A DNA stretch of 64,000 nt, taken from positions 49,123-113,122 of the forward strand of contig CAWBNO010000017.1 in NCBI GenBank assembly GCA_963790095.1. Direction: 5' to 3'. A program made the translations under genes and the position numbers. The DNA comes from JAAXQD01 sp963790095. GTDB taxonomy: Bacteria; Desulfobacterota; Desulfobacteria; Desulfobacterales; UBA11574. Numbering within the stretch: the stretch's first letter is position 1; each line of letters opens with the position of its first letter. This document shows, piece by piece, positions 28,312 to 38,900 of this stretch. The notes under the pieces are model-generated. The model did no database searches and had not been told where the DNA came from. It saw only the letters and a program-made list of their open reading frames with translations.

Positions 28312-29061
28312 ATGTTGAAAGCCATTCTGTTAGATTTAGACAACACTTTGATTTTATTTGATGAAGATAGGTTTTATCAGGGTTATTTTCAGAGAATAGA
28401 AAAACTGTTCTTGGATATTATACCCGCAGATAAGTTCGTGGGGCGACTCATCAGCGCGACCCGGGCTATGGTGCAAAACACCGGTGAAATGACCAACGCA
28501 GAATATTTCAGAAAAGCCTTCGCTCGAGGGTATGAGGACCGGCGGGATGAACTCTGGGATCGTTTTTTATACTTTTACGAAACAGAGTACGACAAACTGG
28601 ACGTGAATATTACACTGCCGAGCCATTTGCATAAAACCATGGACAACATCGTCCGGACCGGTCTAACACTGGTACTGGCCTCCAACCCGATTTTCCCACT
28701 CAACGTTCAGATGAAACGCCTGGCCTGGGCCAATTTAGACCATCTGCCCTTCGAGTTGCTTACCCACATCGAAAACATGTCGTTTTGCAAACCAAGGGTC
28801 GAGTATTATCTGGAGATCTGTAAAAAAATCGATCTGCCGCCGGAAGCCTGCATGATGGTCGGCAACGATCCCGTTAATGATATGATTGCCGCACACACCG
28901 GCATGAAAACCTATCTGACCGATGACAGCAAAGGTTCCGGGAGGGTGAAGATCGTCGCCGGTGAGGTTTTACAAAGGCTTCGATGTGAAGATATTCCAGA
29001 GCCGGACTTTAAAGGCCCCCTTTCGAAAGTACCCAGGGCCATTCATCGTTGTACGGAATAG
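28312..29061 (+). CDS. HAD-family hydrolase
   Basis: A 249-residue haloacid-dehalogenase-superfamily phosphatase-like protein. Motif I is LLDLDNTLI near residues 6-14, motif II lies in LVLASN near 122-127, and motif III/IV is MMVGNDPVNDMIAA near 182-195 with an upstream Lys in FCKPRVEYY. A helical cap lies between motifs I and II. The substrate cannot be told. The start has no strong ribosome site. It is transcribed alone. Confidence 0.85.
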   Translation: MLKAILLDLDNTLILFDEDRFYQGYFQRIEKLFLDIIPADKFVGRLISATRAMVQNTGEMTNAEYFRKAFARGYEDRRDELWDRFLYFYETEYDKLDVNITLPSHLHKTMDNIVRTGLTLVLASNPIFPLNVQMKRLAWANLDHLPFELLTHIENMSFCKPRVEYYLEICKKIDLPPEACMMVGNDPVNDMIAAHTGMKTYLTDDSKGSGRVKIVAGEVLQRLRCEDIPEPDFKGPLSKVPRAIHRCTE

Positions 29062-29195
29062 GCGCCCCGGCACTCACGATGGTAAAATTCCCATGACGCG
29101 ATGATGCATGGTTCGTTTCCAACAAACCTTTTCAGACAGGAGCGGACTGTTTCTGGAGGCGGTGCTGCTGCAACACATTATATTATGGAGGTTTT

Positions 29196-29606
29196 ATGTT
29201 ATTTATCGGAAATTTTAATTATGTTTCGAATCAGGAAGAAGTGTCGGATGCCAACCGAAGGCATGGTGAATTCAACTTGATGATCGAAGCCGACAGTGCC
29301 GAAGTTGCGTTAGATATGTTCAGATCACGGATCTTGGCCTTGAGAAAATTGAGAGATTTTTTCACAGGAGATTGTTCAATTTTTTTCGCTCAGCTGCTGG
29401 AATTCGAAGGATTACCCAGAAGCGAAGCCATGATATTAAACTATAAATCATATGCCGGAGATCCTGTTATGCCCTTTATCGGCTGTATCATTCCATCGGA
29501 TCAGGTGGATGCCTGCAGGATTCACGGTTGGAAAGAAAGCACCCCTGAAATAGAAGGACAAAATCAGAAAATTTTTTTGGAATTTAAAGGATCGTCAAAA
29601 GATTAA
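29196..29606 (+). CDS. conserved-looking hypothetical protein
   Basis: A 136-residue soluble protein with no family I can name. TATGGAGG precedes the ATG. The sequence is a mixed alpha/beta fold with a central EADSAEVALDMFRSRI segment. It lies between the HAD gene and the pfaD locus, 134 nt after the former. It is not clearly part of either unit. Confidence 0.6.
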   Translation: MLFIGNFNYVSNQEEVSDANRRHGEFNLMIEADSAEVALDMFRSRILALRKLRDFFTGDCSIFFAQLLEFEGLPRSEAMILNYKSYAGDPVMPFIGCIIPSDQVDACRIHGWKESTPEIEGQNQKIFLEFKGSSKD

Positions 29607-29760
29607 TCGGACGTTTAAGAGTTCTCGTAAAACAATGGATATTACCTTTCAACCGGGTGTTTAAAGTGTCATGTTGTCCTTTTTACCCATGGGTCAATAT
29701 TTTTACCGGCATGTAAGATAGGCTATTTTTTCATACAATTTTGTCAATCCTATCTATCTC

Positions 29761-29931
29761 TCAATCCGGCAGAAGATCATAAAAATAACGCATGGCATCC
29801 GACCGTGTCAGAATCCCTATGATGCGGTCATTGTCCACCACAGGAATCGCTTTTGGATATAAGATGGTTGCAGCAACCATAGATGCCAGTGCATCGAAGT
29901 CCATAATTTTATGGGTGGTGACAATTTGCAT
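29761..29931 (-). pseudogene. collapsed DHH/CBS gene (56-residue remnant)
   Basis: AAGGAG precedes an ATG at 29931. The first 31 residues (MQIVTTHKIMDFDALASMVA onward) look like the start of a DHH phosphoesterase domain. The last 25 (DNDRIIGILTRSDAMRYFYD onward) look like the end of a CBS domain. In large proteins with DHH, CBS and poly(A)-polymerase domains these parts are hundreds of residues apart. An internal in-frame deletion has joined them. A longer frame from 30066 exists but its extra residues are unlike either domain. Confidence 0.6.
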
Positions 29932-30089
29932 ACAAAACTCCTTAAATTTCACATTGCTTCTGTATTCTTTATGAAATGCCTTGGAATTGTCAAGTAAGGA
30001 TGTTGACACGCGCAGGCGCTTTGTATAAATCACATCTTTAAGCCGGGTTTTCATAACCTCTGTCAAGAATCCAAACTGTGGGATCTCAA

Positions 30090-31736
30090 ATGAAATCGAC
30101 TGTACGCAAAAATATATCTGGCTGTTGGATACCCGATGATATAGCGCCTGAACTTGGGAAGGATGCGCTAAGAACAGCGCTGCTAAAAATCACACAGCCC
30201 CTGTATCTGGTGAACCTTGACGGTCGACCGGCGGTTGGCCGGGGTGGCAAGATCATCATCGGCGATAAGATACCCCAAATTTCGGAAGGGTTCCCCCTGT
30301 TAGCATATGCGCCCCCTTTGCATCCTCAAAATCTTGGCGACCCCAGTTTTAAAAAAACACATAACCTGCGCTACGCCTATATTGTCGGCGCCATGGCCAA
30401 CGGCATTACATCCGTTGAAATGGTGGAAATAGCCGGACGATCCGGAATGGTCGGTTTTTTCGGCGCTGCCGGTCTTTCTCTCGAACAAATAGAATCAGCC
30501 GTCGTAACACTCCAGCAAAGCTTAAAAAACCTCCCCTTTGGTTTTAATCTGATCCATAGTCCCAACGATCCTGAACTCGAGGCCGGCGTGGTTCGGCTGT
30601 ACTTAAAACATGGCGTAAGGCTGGTGAGCACCTCGGCCTACCTGGATCTGACACTTCCCCTGGTTTATTATCGGGTAAAAGGAATCCATCGCGACGAAGA
30701 CGGTAACATCGTCTGTCCCAACAAGGTCATTGCAAAAGTATCAAGGATTGAAGTGGCCAGAAAGTATTTGTCACCACCACCGCAAAAACTTCTGGGACAT
30801 CTGGTCGACCAAAAAATGATTACCAGAAAAGAAGCCGAGCTCGCCCAATTGGTACCCATGGCTGAAGATCTGACCGCAGAAGCAGATTCCGGTGGACATA
30901 CCGACAACCGTCCGGCAATTTCTTTATTGCCGACCATGATTGCGCTGCGGGATGAGCTGACCGAAAAATACAGGTACAACAGGCCCCCGTGTGTTGGGCT
31001 CGGCGGTGGAATCGCCACCCCCCATTCAGCTGCCGCGGCTTTTGCCATGGGCGCTGCCTATATTCTTACCGGTTCCGTCAACCAATCCTGTACGGAAGCC
31101 GGAACATCGGAAACCGTCCGTCAAATGCTGAGTGAAGCCAGACAGGCAGATGTGACCATGGCCCCTGCAGCCGACATGTTTGAAATGGGCGTTAAAGTCC
31201 AGGTCCTAAAACGCGGCACCATGTTTCCCCTTCGGGCAGCCAAGCTTTATGATCTCTATTGTAATTATGGTCGTTTTGAAAATATTCCCGAAAAACAAAA
31301 AGCAATCCTTGAAAGAGACTTTTTCCGGTGCAGTTTCCAGGATGAATGGGAACAGACGAAAACCTATTTTTCCAGGCATGACCCGAAACAGATCCAGCGT
31401 GCGGAAATGGACCCTAAGCACAAAATGGCCCTTGTCTTTCGATCCTACCTCGGCCAATCCTCCAACTGGGCGAACTCAGGCGATCCTTCCAGAAAAATCG
31501 ATTATCAGATATGGTGCGGTCCGGCCATCGGCGCTTTTAATCAGTGGGTTAAAGGGTCATTTCTCGAAAAACCCGAACACCGTAAAACTGTTGTGGTCGC
31601 CATGAACCTGCTGTGCGGCGCTTCGGTTGTCACCCGTGCAAACTGGCTAAGAAATCAAGGAGTTGTACTGCCTGATGGTGTGGGAAATTTTCCGCCGACG
31701 GTCCTTGAAGAAATATTGGAATTGCTGGAATCGTAA
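30090..31736 (+). CDS. pfaD: PfaD-type enoyl reductase of PUFA/polyketide synthesis
   Basis: Trans-acting FMN-dependent enoyl reductase of PUFA-synthase systems. It has a 2-nitropropane-dioxygenase-type TIM barrel with FFGAAGLSLEQIE near residues 114-126, LVSTSAY near 173-179 and the FMN-binding GLGGGIATPHSAAAAFAMGA near 302-321 followed by ILTGSVNQSC. The C-terminal 150 residues match the PfaD extension. At 548 residues it is normal for PfaD. ATG 30090 is preferred over 30078. Its partner synthase lies 1.2 kb downstream beyond a divergent regulator. Confidence 0.92.
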   Translation: MKSTVRKNISGCWIPDDIAPELGKDALRTALLKITQPLYLVNLDGRPAVGRGGKIIIGDKIPQISEGFPLLAYAPPLHPQNLGDPSFKKTHNLRYAYIVGAMANGITSVEMVEIAGRSGMVGFFGAAGLSLEQIESAVVTLQQSLKNLPFGFNLIHSPNDPELEAGVVRLYLKHGVRLVSTSAYLDLTLPLVYYRVKGIHRDEDGNIVCPNKVIAKVSRIEVARKYLSPPPQKLLGHLVDQKMITRKEAELAQLVPMAEDLTAEADSGGHTDNRPAISLLPTMIALRDELTEKYRYNRPPCVGLGGGIATPHSAAAAFAMGAAYILTGSVNQSCTEAGTSETVRQMLSEARQADVTMAPAADMFEMGVKVQVLKRGTMFPLRAAKLYDLYCNYGRFENIPEKQKAILERDFFRCSFQDEWEQTKTYFSRHDPKQIQRAEMDPKHKMALVFRSYLGQSSNWANSGDPSRKIDYQIWCGPAIGAFNQWVKGSFLEKPEHRKTVVVAMNLLCGASVVTRANWLRNQGVVLPDGVGNFPPTVLEEILELLES

Positions 31737-31786
31737 CCTGTTCGGTCTTTGAAATTTTTTCCCTTGCAGGGCGTCTTCTTTATGGA

Positions 31787-32389
31787 CTAAAGGGATTTTC
31801 GGAGTGAAATTGCCGGATAGTTGATTGGATCCAGATCCATAAGATTTGCAAAATCATCAAGGATATCGGTAATTTTTAGCATTTTAACGATATTCATGCC
31901 CGTTGTTGACGGCGTTTCCGGCCGCAAATCGATGGGGGTTTGGGTATAGCGTTCCTCCATGACTTCAATCCCGTTATAATCCACCGACTCCTTGGAGATA
32001 ATTCCCCTGACCGTGTAAATAAAATCGAACCTGTCATCTTTGCGCGTTCCCCCTTCGATCAATAAGATGTATTTTTTTACAATTTCATCTTCTCCGGTGA
32101 CGGGTATGATTTTGCCGCTTCCGTTAAAGTAAAACCCTTTTTCCGCCAGCCATCCCTGCAAATCCTGGAGAATCTGTTTTGCCTCGGGAATCGTAAACTT
32201 CAAATCTGCCACCAACAGGCCGCCCAGGTAAACGGTAAATGTCTGATCCGGATGGTACTGTCTGGCGTATCCGGATTGCATTCCCCCCAATGGATCCGGC
32301 GGAAGAAATTCCCTGGACCAACGTTTCCACTTTGCAAGATTTATTTCCAGCCTCTGGGAAAGTTCTCTGCTGGTAAAATATTTTATCAT
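31787..32389 (-). CDS. MerR-like regulator of the pfa locus
   Basis: A 200-residue protein opening with a helix-turn-helix of MerR-like type (YFTSRELSQRLEINLAKWKRWSREF, residues 4-28) and a wing-like YARQYHPDQTFTVYLGGLL. The C-terminal half is a possible sensing domain that I do not recognise. It is convergent with pfaD and divergent from the pfaA-like gene. A near-palindromic site lies 17 nt before its start codon and again upstream of pfaA, so autoregulation and control of the synthase are likely (inference). Confidence 0.72.
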   Translation of the reverse strand: MIKYFTSRELSQRLEINLAKWKRWSREFLPPDPLGGMQSGYARQYHPDQTFTVYLGGLLVADLKFTIPEAKQILQDLQGWLAEKGFYFNGSGKIIPVTGEDEIVKKYILLIEGGTRKDDRFDFIYTVRGIISKESVDYNGIEVMEERYTQTPIDLRPETPSTTGMNIVKMLKITDILDDFANLMDLDPINYPAISLRKSL

Positions 32390-32405
32390 ATCTAATATTG
32401 ACAGC

Positions 32406-32425
32406 TTGTTATATTAATATATCAA
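32406..32425. promoter_or_regulatory. putative operator, regulator side
   Basis: TTGTTATATTAATATATCAA is a near-perfect palindrome placed 17 nt before the regulator start codon. The same sequence with two changes is at 32736-32755. Confidence 0.65.
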
Positions 32426-32618
32426 CTATTAAGGCCTTTAAAATGGCCCCACCTCGCCGGTCCGGTGAAATCCCCCTTAAATACTCCATCATAGACTCCG
32501 GCATCAGTTCAGGTTTTAATTCTCAAAAACATCAATGTTTCCAATCGGTTAAAATTTTAACATTTCTTGAATCCGAATCTTGATTGAATGGAAACATGTT
32601 TTTCAAAGGACTATTTAT

Positions 32619-32683
32619 GATGAACTCGTAAAAAGTCTGATTTTCCTCGATATCGCTCACAAAAGACTTTTTACGAAACCGTC
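32619..32683. repeat. palindromic element, shortened copy 2
   Basis: This 65-nt stretch (GATGAACTCGTAAAAAGTCT to GACTTTTTACGAAACCGTC) matches the ends of the 190-nt element at 8526-8715 in reverse orientation, with the central part missing. Confidence 0.85.
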
Positions 32684-32735
32684 ATTTATGGTTCTTTAAA
32701 AACATATTTAAGAAATCGACACTTTTATTAAACAG

Positions 32736-32755
32736 TTGTTATATCAATATGTCAA
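32736..32755. promoter_or_regulatory. putative operator, pfaA side
   Basis: TTGTTATATCAATATGTCAA repeats the regulator-side site with two changes. It lies 216 nt before the synthase ATG. Confidence 0.65.
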
Positions 32756-32880
32756 CTAAAAATTTATTACCCATGCCTTGCAAATATTTTTATCTTGCAT
32801 TATGATCGATCAGCTTGTAAAGGGTCAAATTTTTCTCTGTTTTTAAAGCGATCCGATTTTTTTTGGTCAATGGAACCCCC

Positions 32881-32948
32881 CGCCGCCCCGCAGAGAAGGG
32901 ATCGCCGACGTACTCCGACAAGCGGACGGGGTATTGAACATCATAATA
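32881..32948. repeat. GC-rich interspersed repeat, copy A
   Basis: Shares CCCCGCAGAGA, GTACTCCGA and GGGGTATTGA...ATCATAAT blocks with 44351-44423. Ends of each copy are self-complementary. It directly precedes the synthase gene, so it lies in its leader. The whole gap 32390-32970 holds only the two operators and the two repeat elements. Confidence 0.75.
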
Positions 32949-32970
32949 AATAGTGTGATCATTGAAACCG

Positions 32971-35900
32971 ATGGACCACAAAATAACCCGGAATACACCG
33001 GTGGCCATTATAGGAATGGGGTGTCTCTTTCCCAAATCACCGGGAGTGAAAGATTACTGGCGGCTACTTTTTCATGGTGAAGATGCCATCATCGACGTGC
33101 CGGAAACCCACTGGGCATCAGAAGATTTTTTTGACGAAGATCCCAAAAAACCCGATCATGTTTACTGCAGAAAGGGCGGATTTATTTCCCCGACGGCCTT
33201 TGATCCCACCGAATTCGGAATTCCGCCGTCTTCCCTTGAAGCCACCGATACCTCTCAGCTCCTTGGCCTGATCACCGCAAAAAAAGCCCTCGAAGATTCA
33301 GGATACGGAGAAAAGAGAAATTTTAACCATGACAGAACCAGTGTCGTACTCGGCGTAACCGGGACACAGGAGCTGGTGATCCCCCTGGGGGCAAGGCTCG
33401 GCCATCCAATATGGCGACGCGCCCTCGAAGATTCAGGAATCGCTCCCGAAAAAACCGAGGAGATCGTTCAAAAAATATCCGATTCATATGTGTCTTGGCA
33501 GGAAAACTCATTCCCGGGGCTGTTGGGGAATGTCGTTTCCGGAAGGATATGCAATCGCCTCGACCTCGGCGGTACGAACTGCGTCGTGGATGCCGCCTGT
33601 GCAAGCTCCCTGAGTGCCGTCCATCTGGGGGTGATGGAGCTCATTTCAAGGAAAAGCGATATGGTGATCACCGGTGGCGTCGATATGCTCAACGACATCT
33701 TCATGCACATGTGCTTTTCCAAGACCATGGTTCTTTCACCCACCGGGGACGCCCGGCCGTTTTCAAAAGATGCGGATGGCACCGTGCTCGGTGAAGGGAT
33801 CGGACTGTTTGTCCTTAAACGGCTCGAAGATGCTGAAAGAGACGGCGACAAAATTTATGCGGTAATCAAAGGGGTCGGATCTTCAAGCGACGGAAAATCA
33901 CAGAGCATATATTCGCCCAGAGCCGAAGGACAGACCAAGGCCCTGAAGATGGCCTATGACCAAGCCGGGGTAGATCCGGCCACCATCGAGCTCATAGAAG
34001 CCCACGGCACCGGCACCATCGTCGGTGATGAAGTGGAGTTCAAGGCGTTAAAGAGTCTTTTCGAGAAATCCGGCAAAGACAAAAAGTGGTGTGCGCTCGG
34101 GTCTGTAAAATCGATGATCGGCCATACCAAGGCCGCTGCCGGCGCTGCAGGACTCATGAAGGCAGTTCTCTCCGTTTATAACAAAGCGCTTTTGCCCACC
34201 CTGAAAGTCGGTACGCCGGATCCCAAACTGAATATCCATCAAAGCCCCTTCTATCTGAACACCCAGACCCGACCCTGGTTTTCGAAAAAAGAGCATCCCC
34301 GCCGATCGGGCGTCAGCGCATTCGGTTTCGGCGGAAGCAATTTTCATGTATTGATCGAAGAATATCACAAACAAAAGCAGGAGATTTCCTGGGACGGATC
34401 TGTTGAGATTGCGGCCCTGTCGGCGCAAAAACATCCCGAACTCAACGGGCTTCTGGACCGATTTAAAACTTCCCTTGGCCACCGCCCAACCCATGAAGAC
34501 ATTTCGGTGGCAACAGCAAAAACAAGAAAGGATTTTTCCTTTTCGGCACCCTACAGACTTTTGCTGGTCTTTGAACCCACAACAGACCTTACAGCCCTAT
34601 GTCACCGTGCCTCCCATGCCCTTGAAACCCACCCGGCTCAGACGGCATGGAACCTTGGGAATATTTTTTATGGCGGTCCTGAACCCCCCGGGAAAACAGC
34701 CTTTATCTTCCCCGGACAGGGAAGTCAATATGTGGGTATGGGCCGTGATATAGTCTGTTGTTTCCCGGATGCATTCAGGGTTCTGGAACATGCAAACGAA
34801 ACATTCGAAAACTATGGATGCTTAACGGATATTATCTATCCGTTTCCTGCTGAAACCGAAACAGACAAGCAAGGTCATCAGGAAACGCTCAGGAAGACGA
34901 ATCACGCGCAACCGGCCATTGGCGCTGTCAGCGTCGCAATGCTGAAAACCCTTCAAGGATTCGGCCTCAAACCCGATGCCACATGCGGTCACAGCTATGG
35001 TGAGTTTTCAGCCCTTTATGCCGCCGGCTGGATTGATCTGGATACCTTATTGGTCCTTTCCATCACCCGGGGCCGTTTGATGGCCACGGCGGGCATGGCC
35101 GACCATCGGAATAACGGCGGGATGCTCGCTGTAAAAGGGCCCCTGGATGAACTGGACCATCTGATTCAAACCACCGATACCGGCGTCATCCTGGCAAACC
35201 GTAACAGCCCCGACCAGGGGGTTCTGTCAGGATCCCTAGCTGCCATTGCCCGGGCAGAAAAACTATGTAAACAGAATGGATTTAAAACCCTAAAGCTGCC
35301 GGTTTCCGCCGCCTTTCACAGCAGTCTGGTCCAAGAGGCCCAAAAGCCTTTTATCCAGGCCTTGGAAAAAATCGACATTTCCCCTTCAGATATCCCGGTA
35401 TTTTCCAATACCACCGGCGAGGCCTACCCGGATGATCCTGAAAAGGCAAAAAAACTATTGGGCGATCACCTGTTATCCCCTGTCAACTTTATAAATGAAA
35501 TTAAGAACCTGTATAAAATCGGGGTGCGGACATTTGTCGAAGTCGGCCCCAAATCGGTTTTGACCGGCCTTGTGAAATCGATTTTAAACCCCCAATCTTT
35601 TCACGCGATTCCCCTTGACGGTTCCTTGGGAAAGCGGTCCGGAATCACAGACCTCGCCAGAACGGTGTGTCATCTTGCATCTCTGGGCCATGCCGTCGAT
35701 TTAAGCCAATGGGAATCACCGGTAGAGGAAACGAGAAAACCCCTCATGAACATACCGATTTCCGGTGTAAACTATCGAAACCCCGCCACAGGGAATACGG
35801 GTCAGAAACCCAAAGTCAAACATCGGAAACCGGAAGTCCGGGCCGCAAACCCCGAAGCCGGGAAATCGGCCATGGAAACAGAAAATTTGCCACCGAACCC

Positions 35901-38900
35901 GACATCGGATCAACCGGTGAACATCCCTGAGAATCGAAGATCTTGCCCGAGTGAAATACAGAAAAATCTAAACACCATGAAAAACACACCCCAACACGCC
36001 CATTTTATATCCGATGCATTAAAGGTCGTGCACGAAGGCCTGAAATCGATGCAGACCATTCAGATGCAGACCGCCGAAGCCCATCAAAAGTTTTTGGAGA
36101 CCCAAACCCTGGCCGCACAAACACTTCAAAACATGATGGAAAACACCCAGCGTTTGGCCGAAGCGTCCATGGGGATCAAAACAGAGATCCAGACTTCGGA
36201 TTTTTTCGTTGAAAGACCCAAAACAGAGATGCCAGGCATGAACAGAACCCCGGCCGATTTTTCTAAGACCGTGGGCAAGCTGCAACCCTCTGATAGTCAG
36301 GGTGCCATGGCGATGGCGCCAGGTTCTTCTGGAGAATCTGTTCTTTCTGGCCCGAATAAACCTGCAGTTGCCTTCGAAAAGCTGGATTTAACATCCGCCG
36401 GTACTGAGCTAAAGCCATCGGATGATGGTCGAGAAGAGATCGGGCGCAGCTTGCTGGACATTGTCAGTCGTCTCACCGGCTATCCCATGGAAATGCTCGC
36501 CCTGGACATGGACATCGAAGCCGACCTCGGAATTGATTCCATCAAACGGGTGGAGATATTGTCCACACTCGAGGAAAAAATTCCCGGCCTTCCGCCGGTT
36601 CCCCCGGAACTCATGGGCAGCCTTAAAACACTCGACCAGATCGTGGCGTATCTTTCGGCAGCACCCAAAAGCGAATCGAACTCGGCGTTGGAAACCAAAG
36701 ATTCCGGAACGCCGGTGACCGCACATCCGGAAATAGCGCACAGCTTGCTGGACATCGTCAGTCGTCTCACCGGCTATCCCATGGAAATGCTCGCCCTGGA
36801 CATGGACATCGAAGCCGACCTCGGAATTGATTCCATCAAACGGGTGGAGATATTGTCCACACTCGAGGAAAAAATTCCCGGCCTTCCGCCGGTTCCCCCG
36901 GAACTCATGGGCAGCCTTAAAACACTCGACCAGATCGTGGCGTATCTTTCGGCAGCACCCAAAAGCGAATCGAACTCGGCGTTGGAAACCAAAGATTCCG
37001 GGATGTCGAGAATAGACCCCAGCGATCCGAAAACAGCACCCACAGCTTCCCCGAATCACTCGGATACCGTGAAGGAATCCTTGGATAGGTTGCCCGAATA
37101 CGATACCGGCTTTTCCCCGGAATATTTAGCCGCCAGTATCGGTAGACGGGTGGTGTCCATCGTCGACAGCCCCCGGGTTCAAAACAAACGCTTAACGCTG
37201 CCGGCCACCGGCACCGTATACATCACCGATGATACCACCGGCCTTTCACAAGCCATTGCCGATGGATTTGCATCGTTGAACATTAAAACAGAGATGATAT
37301 CCGATGAAATACGATCCGATATCGTCAACGGCAACCTGCGCTTAGAAAATGCGGCCGGTCTGGTCATCGTGGCGGGGAATATGCCCCACGATCATCATTT
37401 CCTAAAAGATGCCTTTGCACTAACCCGTGGCATGGCATTGGATCTTCTCGAGTCCGGCGCACAAGACGGGGCCCTGTTTGCCACCATCACCCGACTCGAC
37501 GGTGCTTTCGGCTTTAAAGGCCGGGGTATGGCCGATCCCCTCCAAGGGGGTCTTGCCGGTCTTGCCAAAACCGCCGCCCTGGAATGGGAAAATGTCTGCT
37601 GCCGTGCCATCGACATAGCTCCGGACTGGAAGGATACGACCCAAATCGCAAAGGCTGTTGTGGCCGAACTCCTGAACGCCCATGGTCCAGGACCGGTTGA
37701 AGTCGGCCTCGATGCCGGAGCACGATGGACACTGGGCCTTGAAGCCGCACCATATCCCCAAGGGGAAATCGCCCTCGATCCGGAAGATGTTGTTGTGATC
37801 ACCGGCGGCGCCAGGGGCGTCACCGCTTCAGCGGCCTGTGCCCTTGCAAGACATGCAAAACCGACTCTTATCCTCCTGGGCCGTTCTTTGCATCCAACCC
37901 CCGAGCCTGAATGGCTGGCGGCCGTCCACGATGAAGCTGCTATTAAAAAAGCTATCCTCGAAAACGAATTCAGGGACAATCATCCAACACCGATTCAGCT
38001 GGAAACGGCGTACAAAAAATACATGTCAAATCGCGAGATCATCCAAAGCCTGGAAAAAATCAGAAAAGTCGGTGCCAACGTGCGCTATTACTCGGTGGAT
38101 GTTCGCGATTTGGACGGCGTCAGTTCGGTTCTAAATGATGTTCGATCCGAGTATGGCCCCGTAAAAGCGGTTGTCCACGGTGCAGGCGTCCTCAATGATC
38201 GACGGATCACCGATAAAACCGCCGAGCAATTCGACACTGTTTTCGATCCCAAAGTCCAGGGGCTGGGGGTTCTTCTTGAGGCCACAAAAAAAGATCCCCT
38301 CAAATACCTGGTGCTCTTCTCCTCGGTTACCGCCAGAATCGGAAACAAGGGACAGGCCGATTATGCCATGGCCAATGAAGCGTTGAATAAAATCGCCCAG
38401 CAAGAATCGATCCAACGCCCGGATTGCCGGGTTGTTTCCATCAACTGGGGGCCCTGGGACGGGGGAATGGTCTGTTCGGCTTTAAAACAAAAATTTGAAA
38501 AAGACGGCGTCCAACTGATTCCAGCGGATGCCGGTGCCATGTGCTTGGTTCACGAAATGATGGGGGACACCCCTTCGCCTGTAGAAGTGGTTATCGGCGC
38601 AACGATTATCCCGGAAAAAGCCTGCAAAGCAGCCCAACCTTCCGGTTCGGCATTAGAACAACCGGTTCCCTTGAATAAAGATAAAAAACTTTTCCTGACC
38701 TTTCAGCGTGAAATCGATTTGGATCGGTTCCCGATCCTCGGCGCACACATCCTGGACGGAAAACCGGTGGTCCCCTTTGCCCTGATTGCCGAGTGGCTGG
38801 GCCACGGGGCGCTCCATGAAAATCCGGGTCTTTCTCTTCAAGGTTTGGATGACATGCGCATTTTTCACGGCATCATTCTCGAGCAGGAAAAGAAGCGGAT

